This document shows positions 1 through 8,757 of a stretch of 64,000 bases of DNA, one piece after another (positions within the stretch are counted from its first letter, which is position 1; each line of letters opens with the position of its first letter). The notes below the pieces were generated by a model. That model did no database searches. It saw only the letters and a list, made by a program, of their open reading frames with translations, and was not told the DNA's origin. A program made the translations under genes and the position numbers. The DNA comes from Parabacteroides sp. TM07-1AC (GTDB lineage: Bacteria; Bacteroidota; Bacteroidia; Bacteroidales; Tannerellaceae): NCBI RefSeq assembly GCF_003480915.1, contig NZ_QUKD01000010.1, positions 62,001 to 126,000 on the forward strand, written 5' to 3'.

Positions 1-3000
1 TCCCGGTGGATGCGATCCCGGACATCGGTGACAACCAGCAAATTGTCGCTACCGAATGGATGGGACGGTCACCCAAAGACATACAGGACCAGATCACTTA
101 TCCGCTGACCACCTCGCTGCTGGGTATTCCGGGGGTGAAAAGTATCCGGAGCTCCTCCATGTTCGGTATGTCGTTCATTTATATCATTTTCGATGATGAT
201 ATCGAATTTTACTGGAGCCGTTCACGTATCCTGGAAAAGCTGAACTCATTACCTCCCGGAACATTACCGGAAGGTGTACAACCTGCCCTGGGACCTGATG
301 CAACGGCTTTGGGACAAATCTACTGGTACACGCTGGAAGGCAGGAATCCGGAAACAGGCAAACCTACCGGAGGATGGAATGCCGAAGAACTGCGCACGAT
401 CCAGGATTTCTATGTCAAATACAGTCTTTCGGCAGCCGAAGGGGTATCGGAAGTGGCTTCTGCCGGAGGTTTCGTGAAGGAATATCAGATCGAACTCAAT
501 CCGGATGCCATGCGGGCATTCAACATATCGGTCATGGATATTATGAATGCCGTTAAAAAGAGCAATCTCGATATCGGTGCGGAAACGATGGAGATCAATA
601 AGGTGGAATATCTGATCCGGGGATTGGGATATATTAAAGATGTATCTGACCTGGAGAAAGCGGTCGTCACCGTTCGCGACGGTGTCCCGGTACGTATATC
701 GGACGTTGCTTTCGTAAATATCGGTCCGGGAACACGCCGCGGAGGCCTGGACAAGGAAGGGATAGAAGCAGTCGGCGGTGTCGTCATTGCCCGCTACGGA
801 GCCAATCCGCTGGAAGTGATCGACCATGTAAAAACGAAGATACGGGAAATAGAAGCCGGACTTCCACAGAAAACGTTGGAGGACGGAACAGTCTCCAAGG
901 TGACAGTCGTGCCTTTCTACGACCGGACCGGACTGATCAAAGAGACGATCGGGACACTGGAGACTTCACTCTCGCATGAAATTCTGATTTGTATCATCGT
1001 GATCATCGTGCTCGTACTGAATCTGCGCGCTTCGGTCATTATTGCAAGCATGTTGCCGATAGCGGTGCTGGCGACGTTCATTATCATGAAATATACCGGG
1101 ATAGAAGCAAATATTGTCGCCTTGTCCGGTATCGCGATTGCGATCGGTGTCATGGTGGATGTCGGTGTCGTTTTCGTGGAGAGTATTATACGGTATATGG
1201 AGATGCCCGAAAACAAAGGCATCCGGAGTGGCAAAGCATTTGTAAACCTTATTTACAAAGCGGTAAGCGAAGTATCAGGAGCTATCACTACGGCGATGAT
1301 CACAACGATTGTCAGCTTCCTGCCTGTTTTTGCCATGGAAGCGCAGGAAGGGAAGATGTTCTCTCCCCTCGCCTACACAAAAACATATGCACTGGCTTCT
1401 TCCTTTATCCTGGGGTTGATCTTATTGCCCACTCTCTCCTATTTGTTATTCTCTGTCCGGATACATTCGAAAGCGATACGCAGAATCGCCAATTATCTGC
1501 TGGTTGTTGCCGGCATCGCGCTTATGATCATTTACGGAAGTGTTCCGGCTCTCGGCTTGACGGCTGTAGGGTTGAATAACCTGTTCGCTTCCTGCTGGAA
1601 AAATCCGAAGATGGCAACTTATATTAATATAGGTATCACACTATTGGTTGCCATATACTATCTGTCGGAAGAATGGCTGCCGATGGGACCGCAAGCCGGG
1701 CTATCAGCCAATATCCTGTTTGTTGCTGCTTGTATCATCACCATTCTGTCTCTTCTGTGGATACTGGTTATCTATTACGAACGGATACTGAGATGGTGTC
1801 TCAGCCATCGCTGGCTGTTCATGACCGTTCCGGCTGCAACGATCGTATTCGGTTTCATGATCTGGATGGGAATCGGGAAAGAATTTATGCCCAGCCTGAA
1901 TGAAGGCTCTTTCCTGCTGATGCCTACCAGTATGCCTCATACCGGAGTTGCCCAAAACCTGGATTATATTGAAGCACTGGATAAACGCCTGGCAGCCATT
2001 CCGGAAGTAGAGACCGCCATCGGAAAATGGGGACGTGTAAACTCGGCTCTCGATCCGGCACCGGCACAGATGTTCGAAAATACGATCAATTACCGTCCGG
2101 AATATATCTTGAATGAGGACGGTGCCCGGGAACGATTCAAGGTGAACAGACGGGGAGAATATCTTCTAAAAGATGGCAGTACTTACAATCCTGCCGACGG
2201 CTTCCGGCTTATACCTAAAGACAGCCTGATTCCCGACCGGAAAGGAGATTACTTCCGTCAATGGCGGCCGGAGATCAAAAACACGGACGATATCTGGCAA
2301 CAGATCGTAAATGTCACTCATTTACCGGGGCTGACCTCCGCTCCTAAACTGCAACCGATAGAAGCCCGCCTCGTCATGCTTTCGACCGGAATGCGTGCGC
2401 CTATGGGGCTGAAGATATACGGACCGGACTTGGAAACGATCGAACAAAGCGGGAAAGCGATCGAGCAGGCATTGAAAGAGGTACCGTCCGTGATCCCTTC
2501 TTCCGTCTTTTATGACCGAGCTGTCGGTGCTCCTTATCTGGAGATCCAACTGAACAGGGACAATATGGCGCGCTATGGAGTGAATGTGGAAGACCTGCAG
2601 GAAATATTGAGTGCTGCTGTCGGCGGCATGGTTTTAACGACAACTGTGGAAGGCAGGGAACGCTTTCCCGTCCGTCTCCGTTACGCACGCGAACTGAGGG
2701 ATAATCCGGAGGCTTTATCCATGTTGCTGGTTCCAACCGCAACCGGTGCACAGATTCCCCTGAAGGAGCTCGCCGATATCGATTATACCCGGGGAGCACA
2801 GATGATCCAAAGCGAGAACACCTTCCTCGTCGGTTATGTCATATTCGATAAACTGTCCGGCAAGGCGGAAGTGGATGTAGTCAAAGAGGCGACACGCGTA
2901 TTGGAGCAAAAGATAAAAGACGGCGAACTGACACTGGCGAAAGGGGTCTCTTACAAGTTTGCCGGTAACTACGAGCAACAGGAACGTGCCACTCAACGGC

Positions 3001-3614
3001 TGGCAATCGTAGTCCCGATGGCACTACTTATCGTCCTGCTGGTCCTGTATTTCCAGTTCAAGACGGTGACGGCTTCCCTGATTCATTTCTCCGGTGTGTT
3101 CGTTGCCTTTGCCGGCGGTTTTATTCTGCTTTGGCTGTACGGACAGGATTGGTTCATGAACTTCTCCGTCGGAGGAGAAAACATGAGGGATCTTTTCCAG
3201 ATGCATACGATCAACCTGAGCGTGGCTGTCTGGGTAGGATTTATCGCCCTGTTCGGAGTGGCGACAGACGACGGAGTGCTGATGGGTACTTATATCCACC
3301 AGACATTCCTGCAACAGAATCCGACCACAAAAGAAGCCATCCGGGAGGCTGTCGTTACAGCCGGTCTCAAACGTGTACGCCCGGCTGCCATGACAACCGC
3401 CACGACGCTGATCGCCCTGCTGCCGGTACTGACTTCGACAGGAAAAGGGGCGGATATCATGGTCCCGATGGCAATACCTACTTTCGGAGGTATGTTGATC
3501 CAGTCCATGACTATGTTCGTCGTTCCCGTCCTGCAATGCTGGTGGCGTGAAAGTGCCATAAAGAAAGAACTAAAGAAACAGAATCTTCAAAACAATAGAA
3601 ACGATGAAAAATAA
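1..3614 (+). CDS. cusA: CusA/CzcA-family heavy-metal RND efflux pump, 5'-truncated
   Basis: Inner-membrane proton-driven pump that exports Cu(I)/Ag(I) or divalent metals through a tripartite complex with the next two genes. The reading frame is open at the left edge: the first full codons read PVDAIPDIGDNQQ, a motif that lies roughly 40-50 residues into CusA proteins, so the true start is upstream and the GTG at base 6 is internal. Visible family marks are the TM4 segment with GVMVDVGVVF (about 1144-1175) and the C-terminal ATDDGVLMG segment (about 3261-3288). About 1200 residues are visible, longer than E. coli CusA (about 1050), through an extra hydrophobic block near 1470-1790 and a hydrophilic insert near 2120-2300. 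The stop overlaps the next ATG by 11 bases, suggesting translational coupling. Metal specificity is inferred from the partners. Confidence 0.95.
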   Translation, partial: PVDAIPDIGDNQQIVATEWMGRSPKDIQDQITYPLTTSLLGIPGVKSIRSSSMFGMSFIYIIFDDDIEFYWSRSRILEKLNSLPPGTLPEGVQPALGPDATALGQIYWYTLEGRNPETGKPTGGWNAEELRTIQDFYVKYSLSAAEGVSEVASAGGFVKEYQIELNPDAMRAFNISVMDIMNAVKKSNLDIGAETMEINKVEYLIRGLGYIKDVSDLEKAVVTVRDGVPVRISDVAFVNIGPGTRRGGLDKEGIEAVGGVVIARYGANPLEVIDHVKTKIREIEAGLPQKTLEDGTVSKVTVVPFYDRTGLIKETIGTLETSLSHEILICIIVIIVLVLNLRASVIIASMLPIAVLATFIIMKYTGIEANIVALSGIAIAIGVMVDVGVVFVESIIRYMEMPENKGIRSGKAFVNLIYKAVSEVSGAITTAMITTIVSFLPVFAMEAQEGKMFSPLAYTKTYALASSFILGLILLPTLSYLLFSVRIHSKAIRRIANYLLVVAGIALMIIYGSVPALGLTAVGLNNLFASCWKNPKMATYINIGITLLVAIYYLSEEWLPMGPQAGLSANILFVAACIITILSLLWILVIYYERILRWCLSHRWLFMTVPAATIVFGFMIWMGIGKEFMPSLNEGSFLLMPTSMPHTGVAQNLDYIEALDKRLAAIPEVETAIGKWGRVNSALDPAPAQMFENTINYRPEYILNEDGARERFKVNRRGEYLLKDGSTYNPADGFRLIPKDSLIPDRKGDYFRQWRPEIKNTDDIWQQIVNVTHLPGLTSAPKLQPIEARLVMLSTGMRAPMGLKIYGPDLETIEQSGKAIEQALKEVPSVIPSSVFYDRAVGAPYLEIQLNRDNMARYGVNVEDLQEILSAAVGGMVLTTTVEGRERFPVRLRYARELRDNPEALSMLLVPTATGAQIPLKELADIDYTRGAQMIQSENTFLVGYVIFDKLSGKAEVDVVKEATRVLEQKIKDGELTLAKGVSYKFAGNYEQQERATQRLAIVVPMALLIVLLVLYFQFKTVTASLIHFSGVFVAFAGGFILLWLYGQDWFMNFSVGGENMRDLFQMHTINLSVAVWVGFIALFGVATDDGVLMGTYIHQTFLQQNPTTKEAIREAVVTAGLKRVRPAAMTTATTLIALLPVLTSTGKGADIMVPMAIPTFGGMLIQSMTMFVVPVLQCWWRESAIKKELKKQNLQNNRNDEK

Positions 3615-5082
3615 GATCAGAATACAAACATATATAACAGGGATAGCCTTGCTGCTCGGCATTCTTCCCGCCTTTTCACAACAGGCGGACAGCCTGTCAT
3701 GGTATCTGGAAACGGCAGCACGCAACAATCCGTTGATAAACTCCAATTTCGCTTTATACAAAGCATCACTGGAAAAGATTCCGCAAGCCGGAGCGTATGC
3801 CGACCCGGAACTGGATATAGGTCTTTTTGTCAAACCGATGGAGACACTTAGCGGCAAGCAAATAGCCGACTTTACCCTCATGCAGATGTTTCCCTGGTTC
3901 GGGACACGTAAAGCCGCCCGCAACGAAGCGACCGAGATGTCGCGTATGGCTTACGAGCAATTCCGCGAGGCCAGGAACAATCTGTTCTATGAAGTAAAAA
4001 GCCAGTGGTACCAGTTATGTAACCTCAACGAGCAATACAAGAACACACAGGCAAACCTTCTGTTGCTTGAACAACTGGAAAAACTGGCACTCAACCGTTA
4101 CTCGGCACCTTCAGCCAATGCACCGACCCCGACAACAGCAACCGTTATCAGTACTGTTACAACTCCTCCTGTTGCTACAGGGAACAGTATGGATAATATG
4201 GGAGGAATGGGAAGCAGTCCCCAAACGACAGCACAGGGAACATCGGCAGGAAACGCTTCCATGCAAAGTATGGGAGCCGGTTCGATGGGCAGTTCAATGG
4301 GGTCAGGCAGTTCTTCCGGCAGCATGTCGGACGTATTGCGCATACAGATAGAAAAAGCCGAACTTCAGAATAATCTGGAAATCCTCGCATCCAGCAGGAT
4401 AGCAGCCGAGGCTCGTTTCAATGCTTTACTGAATCGTAAACAGGATATGCCAGTAGCCGTTCCCGATTCATTGGAACAACTGCGTTTTCTGATCGACGAC
4501 CAGGCAATGACCGACAGTATCATCACCGCCAACCCTATGTTATCGATGCTTGAAGCCGAAGCGAACGCTTACCGCGCCAAAGCCGTCATGGATAAAAAGA
4601 TGAGCTATCCGATGTTCGGTATCGGCCTGCAATATTCGCTTGTCGGGAAATCAAACAACAAGATGGTTATGGACGACATGAACGGGATGGATATGTTTAT
4701 GCCGATGTTCAAGATCAGTATCCCTATTTTCCGTAAAAAGTACCAGGCACAACAGAAAGAGAGCCAGCATTACCGTCGGGCAAGCGAACTGAAATACGAA
4801 AATACGTTGAACCAGCTGCAATCCGAATACCAGACAGTCAAGCAACAACTGGCTGATGCCGCCCGCAAAATAGCTCTTTATAAGAAACAGCAGGAACTGT
4901 CGCTTTCCACCTGGCAACTGATCGTACGGGAGTTTTCAGCCGGTACGACAAGCCTGACAGAAGTGATACAGGTAGAACGGCAGCTATTGGATTACAGCCT
5001 CAAAAAAAGTGAAGCCATTGCCGAATACAATACGATGGTAGCCGGAATGGAAAAATTAGTAGCAACTTCAATAAACGAATAA
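3604..5082 (+). CDS. TolC-like outer-membrane factor of the metal efflux system (CusC-type)
   Basis: 492 residues with an N-terminal signal peptide (to about residue 26), then two outer-membrane efflux protein repeats rich in long helices (about 30-165 and 245-485). It should form the outer-membrane channel for the RND pump encoded just upstream. Between the repeats, residues about 167-241 form an insertion rich in Ser, Gly and Met, with eight Met between 196 and 241. A second Met-dense stretch follows in the second repeat (KMVMDDMNGMDMFMPMF). Met clusters commonly ligate Cu(I)/Ag(I), so these may be metal-handling segments (inference). It starts inside the end of cusA and stops 4 bases before the adaptor gene. 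Confidence 0.92.
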   Translation: MKNKIRIQTYITGIALLLGILPAFSQQADSLSWYLETAARNNPLINSNFALYKASLEKIPQAGAYADPELDIGLFVKPMETLSGKQIADFTLMQMFPWFGTRKAARNEATEMSRMAYEQFREARNNLFYEVKSQWYQLCNLNEQYKNTQANLLLLEQLEKLALNRYSAPSANAPTPTTATVISTVTTPPVATGNSMDNMGGMGSSPQTTAQGTSAGNASMQSMGAGSMGSSMGSGSSSGSMSDVLRIQIEKAELQNNLEILASSRIAAEARFNALLNRKQDMPVAVPDSLEQLRFLIDDQAMTDSIITANPMLSMLEAEANAYRAKAVMDKKMSYPMFGIGLQYSLVGKSNNKMVMDDMNGMDMFMPMFKISIPIFRKKYQAQQKESQHYRRASELKYENTLNQLQSEYQTVKQQLADAARKIALYKKQQELSLSTWQLIVREFSAGTTSLTEVIQVERQLLDYSLKKSEAIAEYNTMVAGMEKLVATSINE

Positions 5083-5086
5083 AGAT

Positions 5087-6721
5087 ATGAAAAAGATAAA
5101 AGAATGGTTTAAGACCAAAGAAATCCGATATATAGTATTTGCCTTGGCCGGTTTATTTCTCGGCTGGCTGTTCTTCAGTCCCTCCTCTGCTCCATCACCG
5201 GCAAACGATGAACATCACCATAGTCATGACAGTATTGCGGGACATGCCCACAGTCATGACCTGCAACAGGATGAGAATGGGGTTTGGACCTGTTCCATGC
5301 ATCCCCAGATCAAACAGGACAAACCTGGTAAATGCCCGATTTGCGGCATGGACCTGATCCCTTTACGCAAAAGCGGCAACGATCACGGGAATGTCGATCC
5401 TTCGGCTATCCAGTTATCGGAAGAAGCAATCGCTTTGGCGAACGTACAGACCTCTCGTGTCAATAAGGAAAACCCGGTGAAGGAAGTCCGCTTATATGGT
5501 AAGATCGCACCGGACGAACGGAGCCTGCAGTCGCAAACAGCCCATGTCGGAGGCCGTATCGAAAGCCTGGCAGTCGACTTTACCGGCGAAACAGTCCGAG
5601 CCGGACAAACCCTTGCGACCTTATACTCACCCGAATTGTTCACGGCACAGCAGGAATTGACAGAAGCCCTGAAAATGCAACAACCTGCCCTGATCAAAGC
5701 TGCCCGTGAGAAACTACGGCTCTGGAAGATGACGGATGCGCAGATAGCAGCCATCGAACAGTCGGGTACCATCTCTCCCACCGTAGAGATCAAATCGAAC
5801 ACCAGTGGTATCGTGATGTCGAAGCGTGTCAGCCAGGGAGATTATGTATCGCAGGGAGCCGTTTTGTTTGATGTAGCCAACCTGTCAAAGGTATGGGCAA
5901 TGTTCGATGCTTACGAAACAGACCTGCCGTTCCTTAGCAAAGGCGATCCGGTCACATTCACCATGCAGGCATTTCCCGGCAAAGCGTTCAAAGGACGTAT
6001 CGCTTTCATCGATCCGATCGTCAACCCGACCAGCCGTACCTCCCGTGTACGTGTCGAAGTGGCAAATCCGGGCATGGAATTAAAGCCGGAAATGTATGCG
6101 ACGGCTATTGTCGATGCTCCTTTGAAAGGGTATAAAGATCAGATCGTCGTTCCGCAGACAGCCGTTCTCTGGACCGGCAAACGGTCGATCGTTTACGTAA
6201 AACAACCGGACACCACTACTCCGACATTCCTGATGCGGGAAGTAGAATTAGGACCGTCATTAGGCAATGCCTACGTGATATTGAAAGGACTGGCGGACGG
6301 AGAAGAGATCGTGACGAACGGCGTTTTCTCTATCGATGCCAGTGCACAGCTGGAAGGAAAAACTTCAATGATGAACAATGACGGGAATACGGCTCATCCG
6401 ATGACGGGACATGCAGGACATCATATGCACGAAGCAGCAGCTCCGAACACAGCTCAAAGCGAACATGCAATGTTCGGAGTAAAAGGTGCCTGCGATATGT
6501 GTAAACAGCGGATCGAAGAAGCAGCCCAAAGTGTCAAAGGAGTCACCTCCGCCTCCTGGGACAAAGATGCCCAAATGGTTCATTTACAGTTCGACCCGAC
6601 ACAGACTTCTGCCGATGTCATTGCCAAAGCAATAGCCAAAGCCGGCCACGACAACGACAAATACAAAGCAGACGACAGTATTTACAACAAGCTCCCGGCT
6701 TGCTGCAAATACCGTCAATAG
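5087..6721 (+). CDS. cusB: RND periplasmic adaptor (CusB-type) with N-terminal HMBD and C-terminal HMA domain
   Basis: 544 residues. Order seen: a single N-terminal membrane anchor (about 15-32), a His-rich stretch (43-58), a heavy-metal-binding domain (67-93, CSMHPQI ... CPICGMDLIP), the membrane-fusion hairpin/lipoyl/beta-barrel core (about 105-430), a His/Met linker, and a C-terminal HMA-like domain from about residue 460 with CDMC at 469-472. The protein ends in CCKYRQ. CusB adaptors pass metal to the pump. The appended HMA domain resembles a CusF or copper-chaperone role fused to the adaptor (inference). It is the last gene of the operon and is followed by a strong hairpin. Confidence 0.95.
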   Translation: MKKIKEWFKTKEIRYIVFALAGLFLGWLFFSPSSAPSPANDEHHHSHDSIAGHAHSHDLQQDENGVWTCSMHPQIKQDKPGKCPICGMDLIPLRKSGNDHGNVDPSAIQLSEEAIALANVQTSRVNKENPVKEVRLYGKIAPDERSLQSQTAHVGGRIESLAVDFTGETVRAGQTLATLYSPELFTAQQELTEALKMQQPALIKAAREKLRLWKMTDAQIAAIEQSGTISPTVEIKSNTSGIVMSKRVSQGDYVSQGAVLFDVANLSKVWAMFDAYETDLPFLSKGDPVTFTMQAFPGKAFKGRIAFIDPIVNPTSRTSRVRVEVANPGMELKPEMYATAIVDAPLKGYKDQIVVPQTAVLWTGKRSIVYVKQPDTTTPTFLMREVELGPSLGNAYVILKGLADGEEIVTNGVFSIDASAQLEGKTSMMNNDGNTAHPMTGHAGHHMHEAAAPNTAQSEHAMFGVKGACDMCKQRIEEAAQSVKGVTSASWDKDAQMVHLQFDPTQTSADVIAKAIAKAGHDNDKYKADDSIYNKLPACCKYRQ

Positions 6722-6727
6722 ATCACT

Positions 6728-6783
6728 GAAGCGCAAACAAAAAGGGCTACAATTTATTTTGTATCCCTTTACCGTTGCGCTTC
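6728..6783. terminator. Bidirectional terminator hairpin between convergent genes
   Basis: Left arm GAAGCGCAA ... AAAGGG ... ACAA pairs with right arm TTGT ... CCCTTT ... TTGCGCTTC around a short loop. It lies between the end of the efflux operon and the end of the minus-strand winged-helix gene. Confidence 0.7.
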
Positions 6784-6802
6784 TAATAATATCCTCTTCT
6801 TT

Positions 6803-7030
6803 TCAATAATACGTCTCTGTCAGTGGAATATTAACTTCTACGGATAGCATTCCAGTGCCATCACTACAAAAACGTACCTTATTTTCCCGGGCTAACCACC
6901 CCAATGCAAGAAAAATAACTGACTCTTTACACTGAGTCATTTCACTGATCTTTCGGATAGACATGTTACCTCTCTCTGCAAGCAAACGCCAGATCTGACC
7001 GGCATTTGAACCAACGTCATTCTTATTCAT
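6803..7030 (-). CDS. Small winged helix-turn-helix protein (DUF2582-type)
   Basis: 75 residues that read as a compact winged-helix domain: a first helix with AGQIWRLLAE, then MSIRKISEMT and the recognition-helix region KESVIFLALGWLARENKV. The fold matches the short winged-helix family known as DUF2582 (PF10771), widespread in Bacteroidota and of unknown target. It is a monocistron convergent with the metal efflux operon. The upstream region holds two TGACT/AGTCA dyads that could be operators for it (inference). I see no metal-binding cysteines, so a role as the efflux regulator is not supported by sequence alone. Confidence 0.85.
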   Translation of the reverse strand: MNKNDVGSNAGQIWRLLAERGNMSIRKISEMTQCKESVIFLALGWLARENKVRFCSDGTGMLSVEVNIPLTETYY

Positions 7031-7049
7031 AACACTCCATTTTTGATAT

Positions 7050-7112
7050 TTGACTTAAAACTAATCATAATAAGTCAACTAGTACTGTTCCATTTGACTC
7101 TTATATTAGTCA
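7050..7112. promoter_or_regulatory. Two inverted-repeat operator candidates upstream of the winged-helix gene
   Basis: TTGACTT at 7050-7056 pairs with AAGTCAA at 7072-7078, and TGACT at 7095-7099 with AGTCA at 7108-7112. Both dyads use the same half-site TGACT and sit 20-80 bases before the minus-strand start at 7030. Autoregulation is inference. The rest of 7031-7324 is AT-rich with no recognisable gene. Confidence 0.4.
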
Positions 7113-7324
7113 TTTATACCATTTTTCAACTCTCGCACAAAACAAAATGACTTTGCTTTGTTATAAAACAATCCTTGGATTGATAATGTTTTGAAAAAAA
7201 GCAACTTCCGCCCTTATCCTTTTACTTTCCGGAGTTCTGATGAATTAATTGGGAGAAACCGTAAACAATGCTTTCTTTAAAAATGTTTGATTGATATAGA
7301 ACTTAAATAAAAAGATTAGGCGAT

Positions 7325-7624
7325 ATGGACGATTACGAATTAATTGATAACGAAGAGAACCACCAATACGAATTTCATATTGGTAAATATGTTCCGAGAA
7401 TTGAGTATATAAAAACCAAGAACGGCGAGATCTATCTCACACATACCGAAGTTCCTGTAGCCCTCGAAGGAAAAGGCGTAGGCAGCCAGCTGGCTGAAAA
7501 GGTACTGAAAGATATAGAAAAGCAGGGATTACGCCTGGTACCGTTGTGTCCCTTCGTAGCCGGATACATTCAAAAGCATCCGGACTGGCGACGTATAGTT
7601 ATGAAAGGTATTAATGTAGGATAA
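7325..7624 (+). CDS. Short GNAT-type N-acetyltransferase (YjdJ-like)
   Basis: 99 residues, typical of the minimal GNAT subgroup PF14542. The acetyl-CoA loop is visible as EGKGVGSQL at residues 48-56, followed by the conserved C-terminal segment CPFVAGYIQKHPDW (75-88). The substrate is unknown for the family. It is followed 14 bases later by a YjdI-type Fe-S protein, the same pairing as E. coli yjdJ/yjdI, so the two probably act together. The start ATG comes after a 294-base AT-rich gap. Confidence 0.92.
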   Translation: MDDYELIDNEENHQYEFHIGKYVPRIEYIKTKNGEIYLTHTEVPVALEGKGVGSQLAEKVLKDIEKQGLRLVPLCPFVAGYIQKHPDWRRIVMKGINVG

Positions 7625-7638
7625 AGCGATTATAGAGT

Positions 7639-7860
7639 ATGGGAAAGAAAATTGAATATTCAAACGGTGAGCTGACCATTATCTGGCAGCCCGAACTGTG
7701 CAAGCATGCCGGTATTTGCGTAAAAACATTACCGCAGGTATACAACCCCAAGGAAAGACCCTGGATTAAAATAGAAAATGCAACTACGGAAGAGCTGATC
7801 GCACAGATCAACCAATGTCCGTCAGGCGCACTTAGTTACAGATTAAATAAAAAAGAATAA
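7639..7860 (+). CDS. YjdI-type (4Fe-4S) mono-cluster protein
   Basis: 73 residues. Cys21 and Cys27 (CKHAGIC) and Cys60 (CPSGAL) match the divergent ferredoxin-like family PF06902, in which a nearby residue such as His23 may supply the fourth ligand. It is a cytosolic protein of unknown redox partner. It is encoded directly after the GNAT gene, which suggests one transcript, and ends before a hairpin with a T-run. Confidence 0.92.
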   Translation: MGKKIEYSNGELTIIWQPELCKHAGICVKTLPQVYNPKERPWIKIENATTEELIAQINQCPSGALSYRLNKKE

Positions 7861-7893
7861 GAAATAAACAGGCTATAACTTAATTGATTATCA

Positions 7894-7936
7894 GGCTTCC
7901 GTCAGGTTCGTTCACAGACCGGCGGAAGTTTTTTTA
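7894..7936 (+). terminator. Rho-independent terminator after the GNAT/YjdI pair
   Basis: CTTCCG at 7896-7901 pairs with CGGAAG at 7923-7928, followed by seven T residues (7929-7935). The neighbouring minus-strand gene ends at 7945. Confidence 0.75.
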
Positions 7937-7944
7937 TTTACCGG

Positions 7945-8580
7945 TCAGGGCATCGAATTATAATAACGCCAGGTATTATCCCGCTTGCGGTTCCTGCGTT
8001 TATTTCTTTCCTTTTTTGAAAAGACCCATTCCAGCACGTCATTCAGCGAGAAATACAGTTTTACAGATCCGCCTACGGTTCCCCGCTTCTGCCCGTCTTT
8101 CACTATATCCGAAGAGTAGAGGTTCCTCGCTCCTGCCGCAGCCGTCACCGGAAGTTTTCCTACCTGTATCTCCTTTTTATCGATCAGGCGCGTAGGAGGC
8201 GGTGTATAGGCTTCTTTGTTTATTTTCAGAGTAGTATCCAATTCTATCGCATACAGACGATAGACACTCGGAGGCATCGACCTGTAATCCAAGTCTTTGT
8301 GCACACTATCCGTATCCGCATGCAGGTAATCGGAAAAGTCTTTCAGAATGGGTAACTCAGCCGGCGCCTCCAATATCTGCTGTCCGGGTTCATCCTCCAT
8401 ATGTATGAATGTTCCTTCCCGGATCGCTTTCTGAAACTCCGGATTGATACGTATCGTATCCTTTCCGGATAAAATGCCGGATAACCACACCGAATCCTTC
8501 TCACTCCAATTCTGCCCGCATAAATCCACCGGCAAGAATCCTGTCAACATCAAAATAAATAAACACAGCTTCAACTTCAT
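7945..8580 (-). CDS. Secreted protein of unknown function (possibly DUF4858-like)
   Basis: The frame is open from 8679, but the ATG at 8580 opens a clean signal peptide (MKLKLCLFILMLTGFLPVDL), so I start there (211 residues). The mature part has no motif I recognise with confidence. It resembles small Bacteroidota secreted proteins of the DUF4858 type. The C-terminus is strongly basic (KKERNKRRNRKRDNTWRYY). A Pro/Thr-containing stretch in the middle (YTPPPTRLID) may be a linker. It is a monocistron, divergent from the DUF4861 lipoprotein. Function unknown. Confidence 0.75.
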   Translation of the reverse strand: MKLKLCLFILMLTGFLPVDLCGQNWSEKDSVWLSGILSGKDTIRINPEFQKAIREGTFIHMEDEPGQQILEAPAELPILKDFSDYLHADTDSVHKDLDYRSMPPSVYRLYAIELDTTLKINKEAYTPPPTRLIDKKEIQVGKLPVTAAAGARNLYSSDIVKDGQKRGTVGGSVKLYFSLNDVLEWVFSKKERNKRRNRKRDNTWRYYNSMP

Positions 8581-8757
8581 ACTATAGAAACGACGGGATA
8601 AAAGATATACTGCATAAAAAGAAACAGAATCAAACAGAAAAAACATTTGTTTACTATCGATGAGCTTTGTAAACTTCACGAATATTCATACTTTTACTGC
8701 GGTTTTAAACAAATCGTAATCAAGGCGGAATATTTATAAACTAACAATATAATATGT

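Noticed and set aside
264..827. 187-codon minus-strand frame inside cusA
   Set aside because: Shadow of the strongly conserved RND transporter frame.
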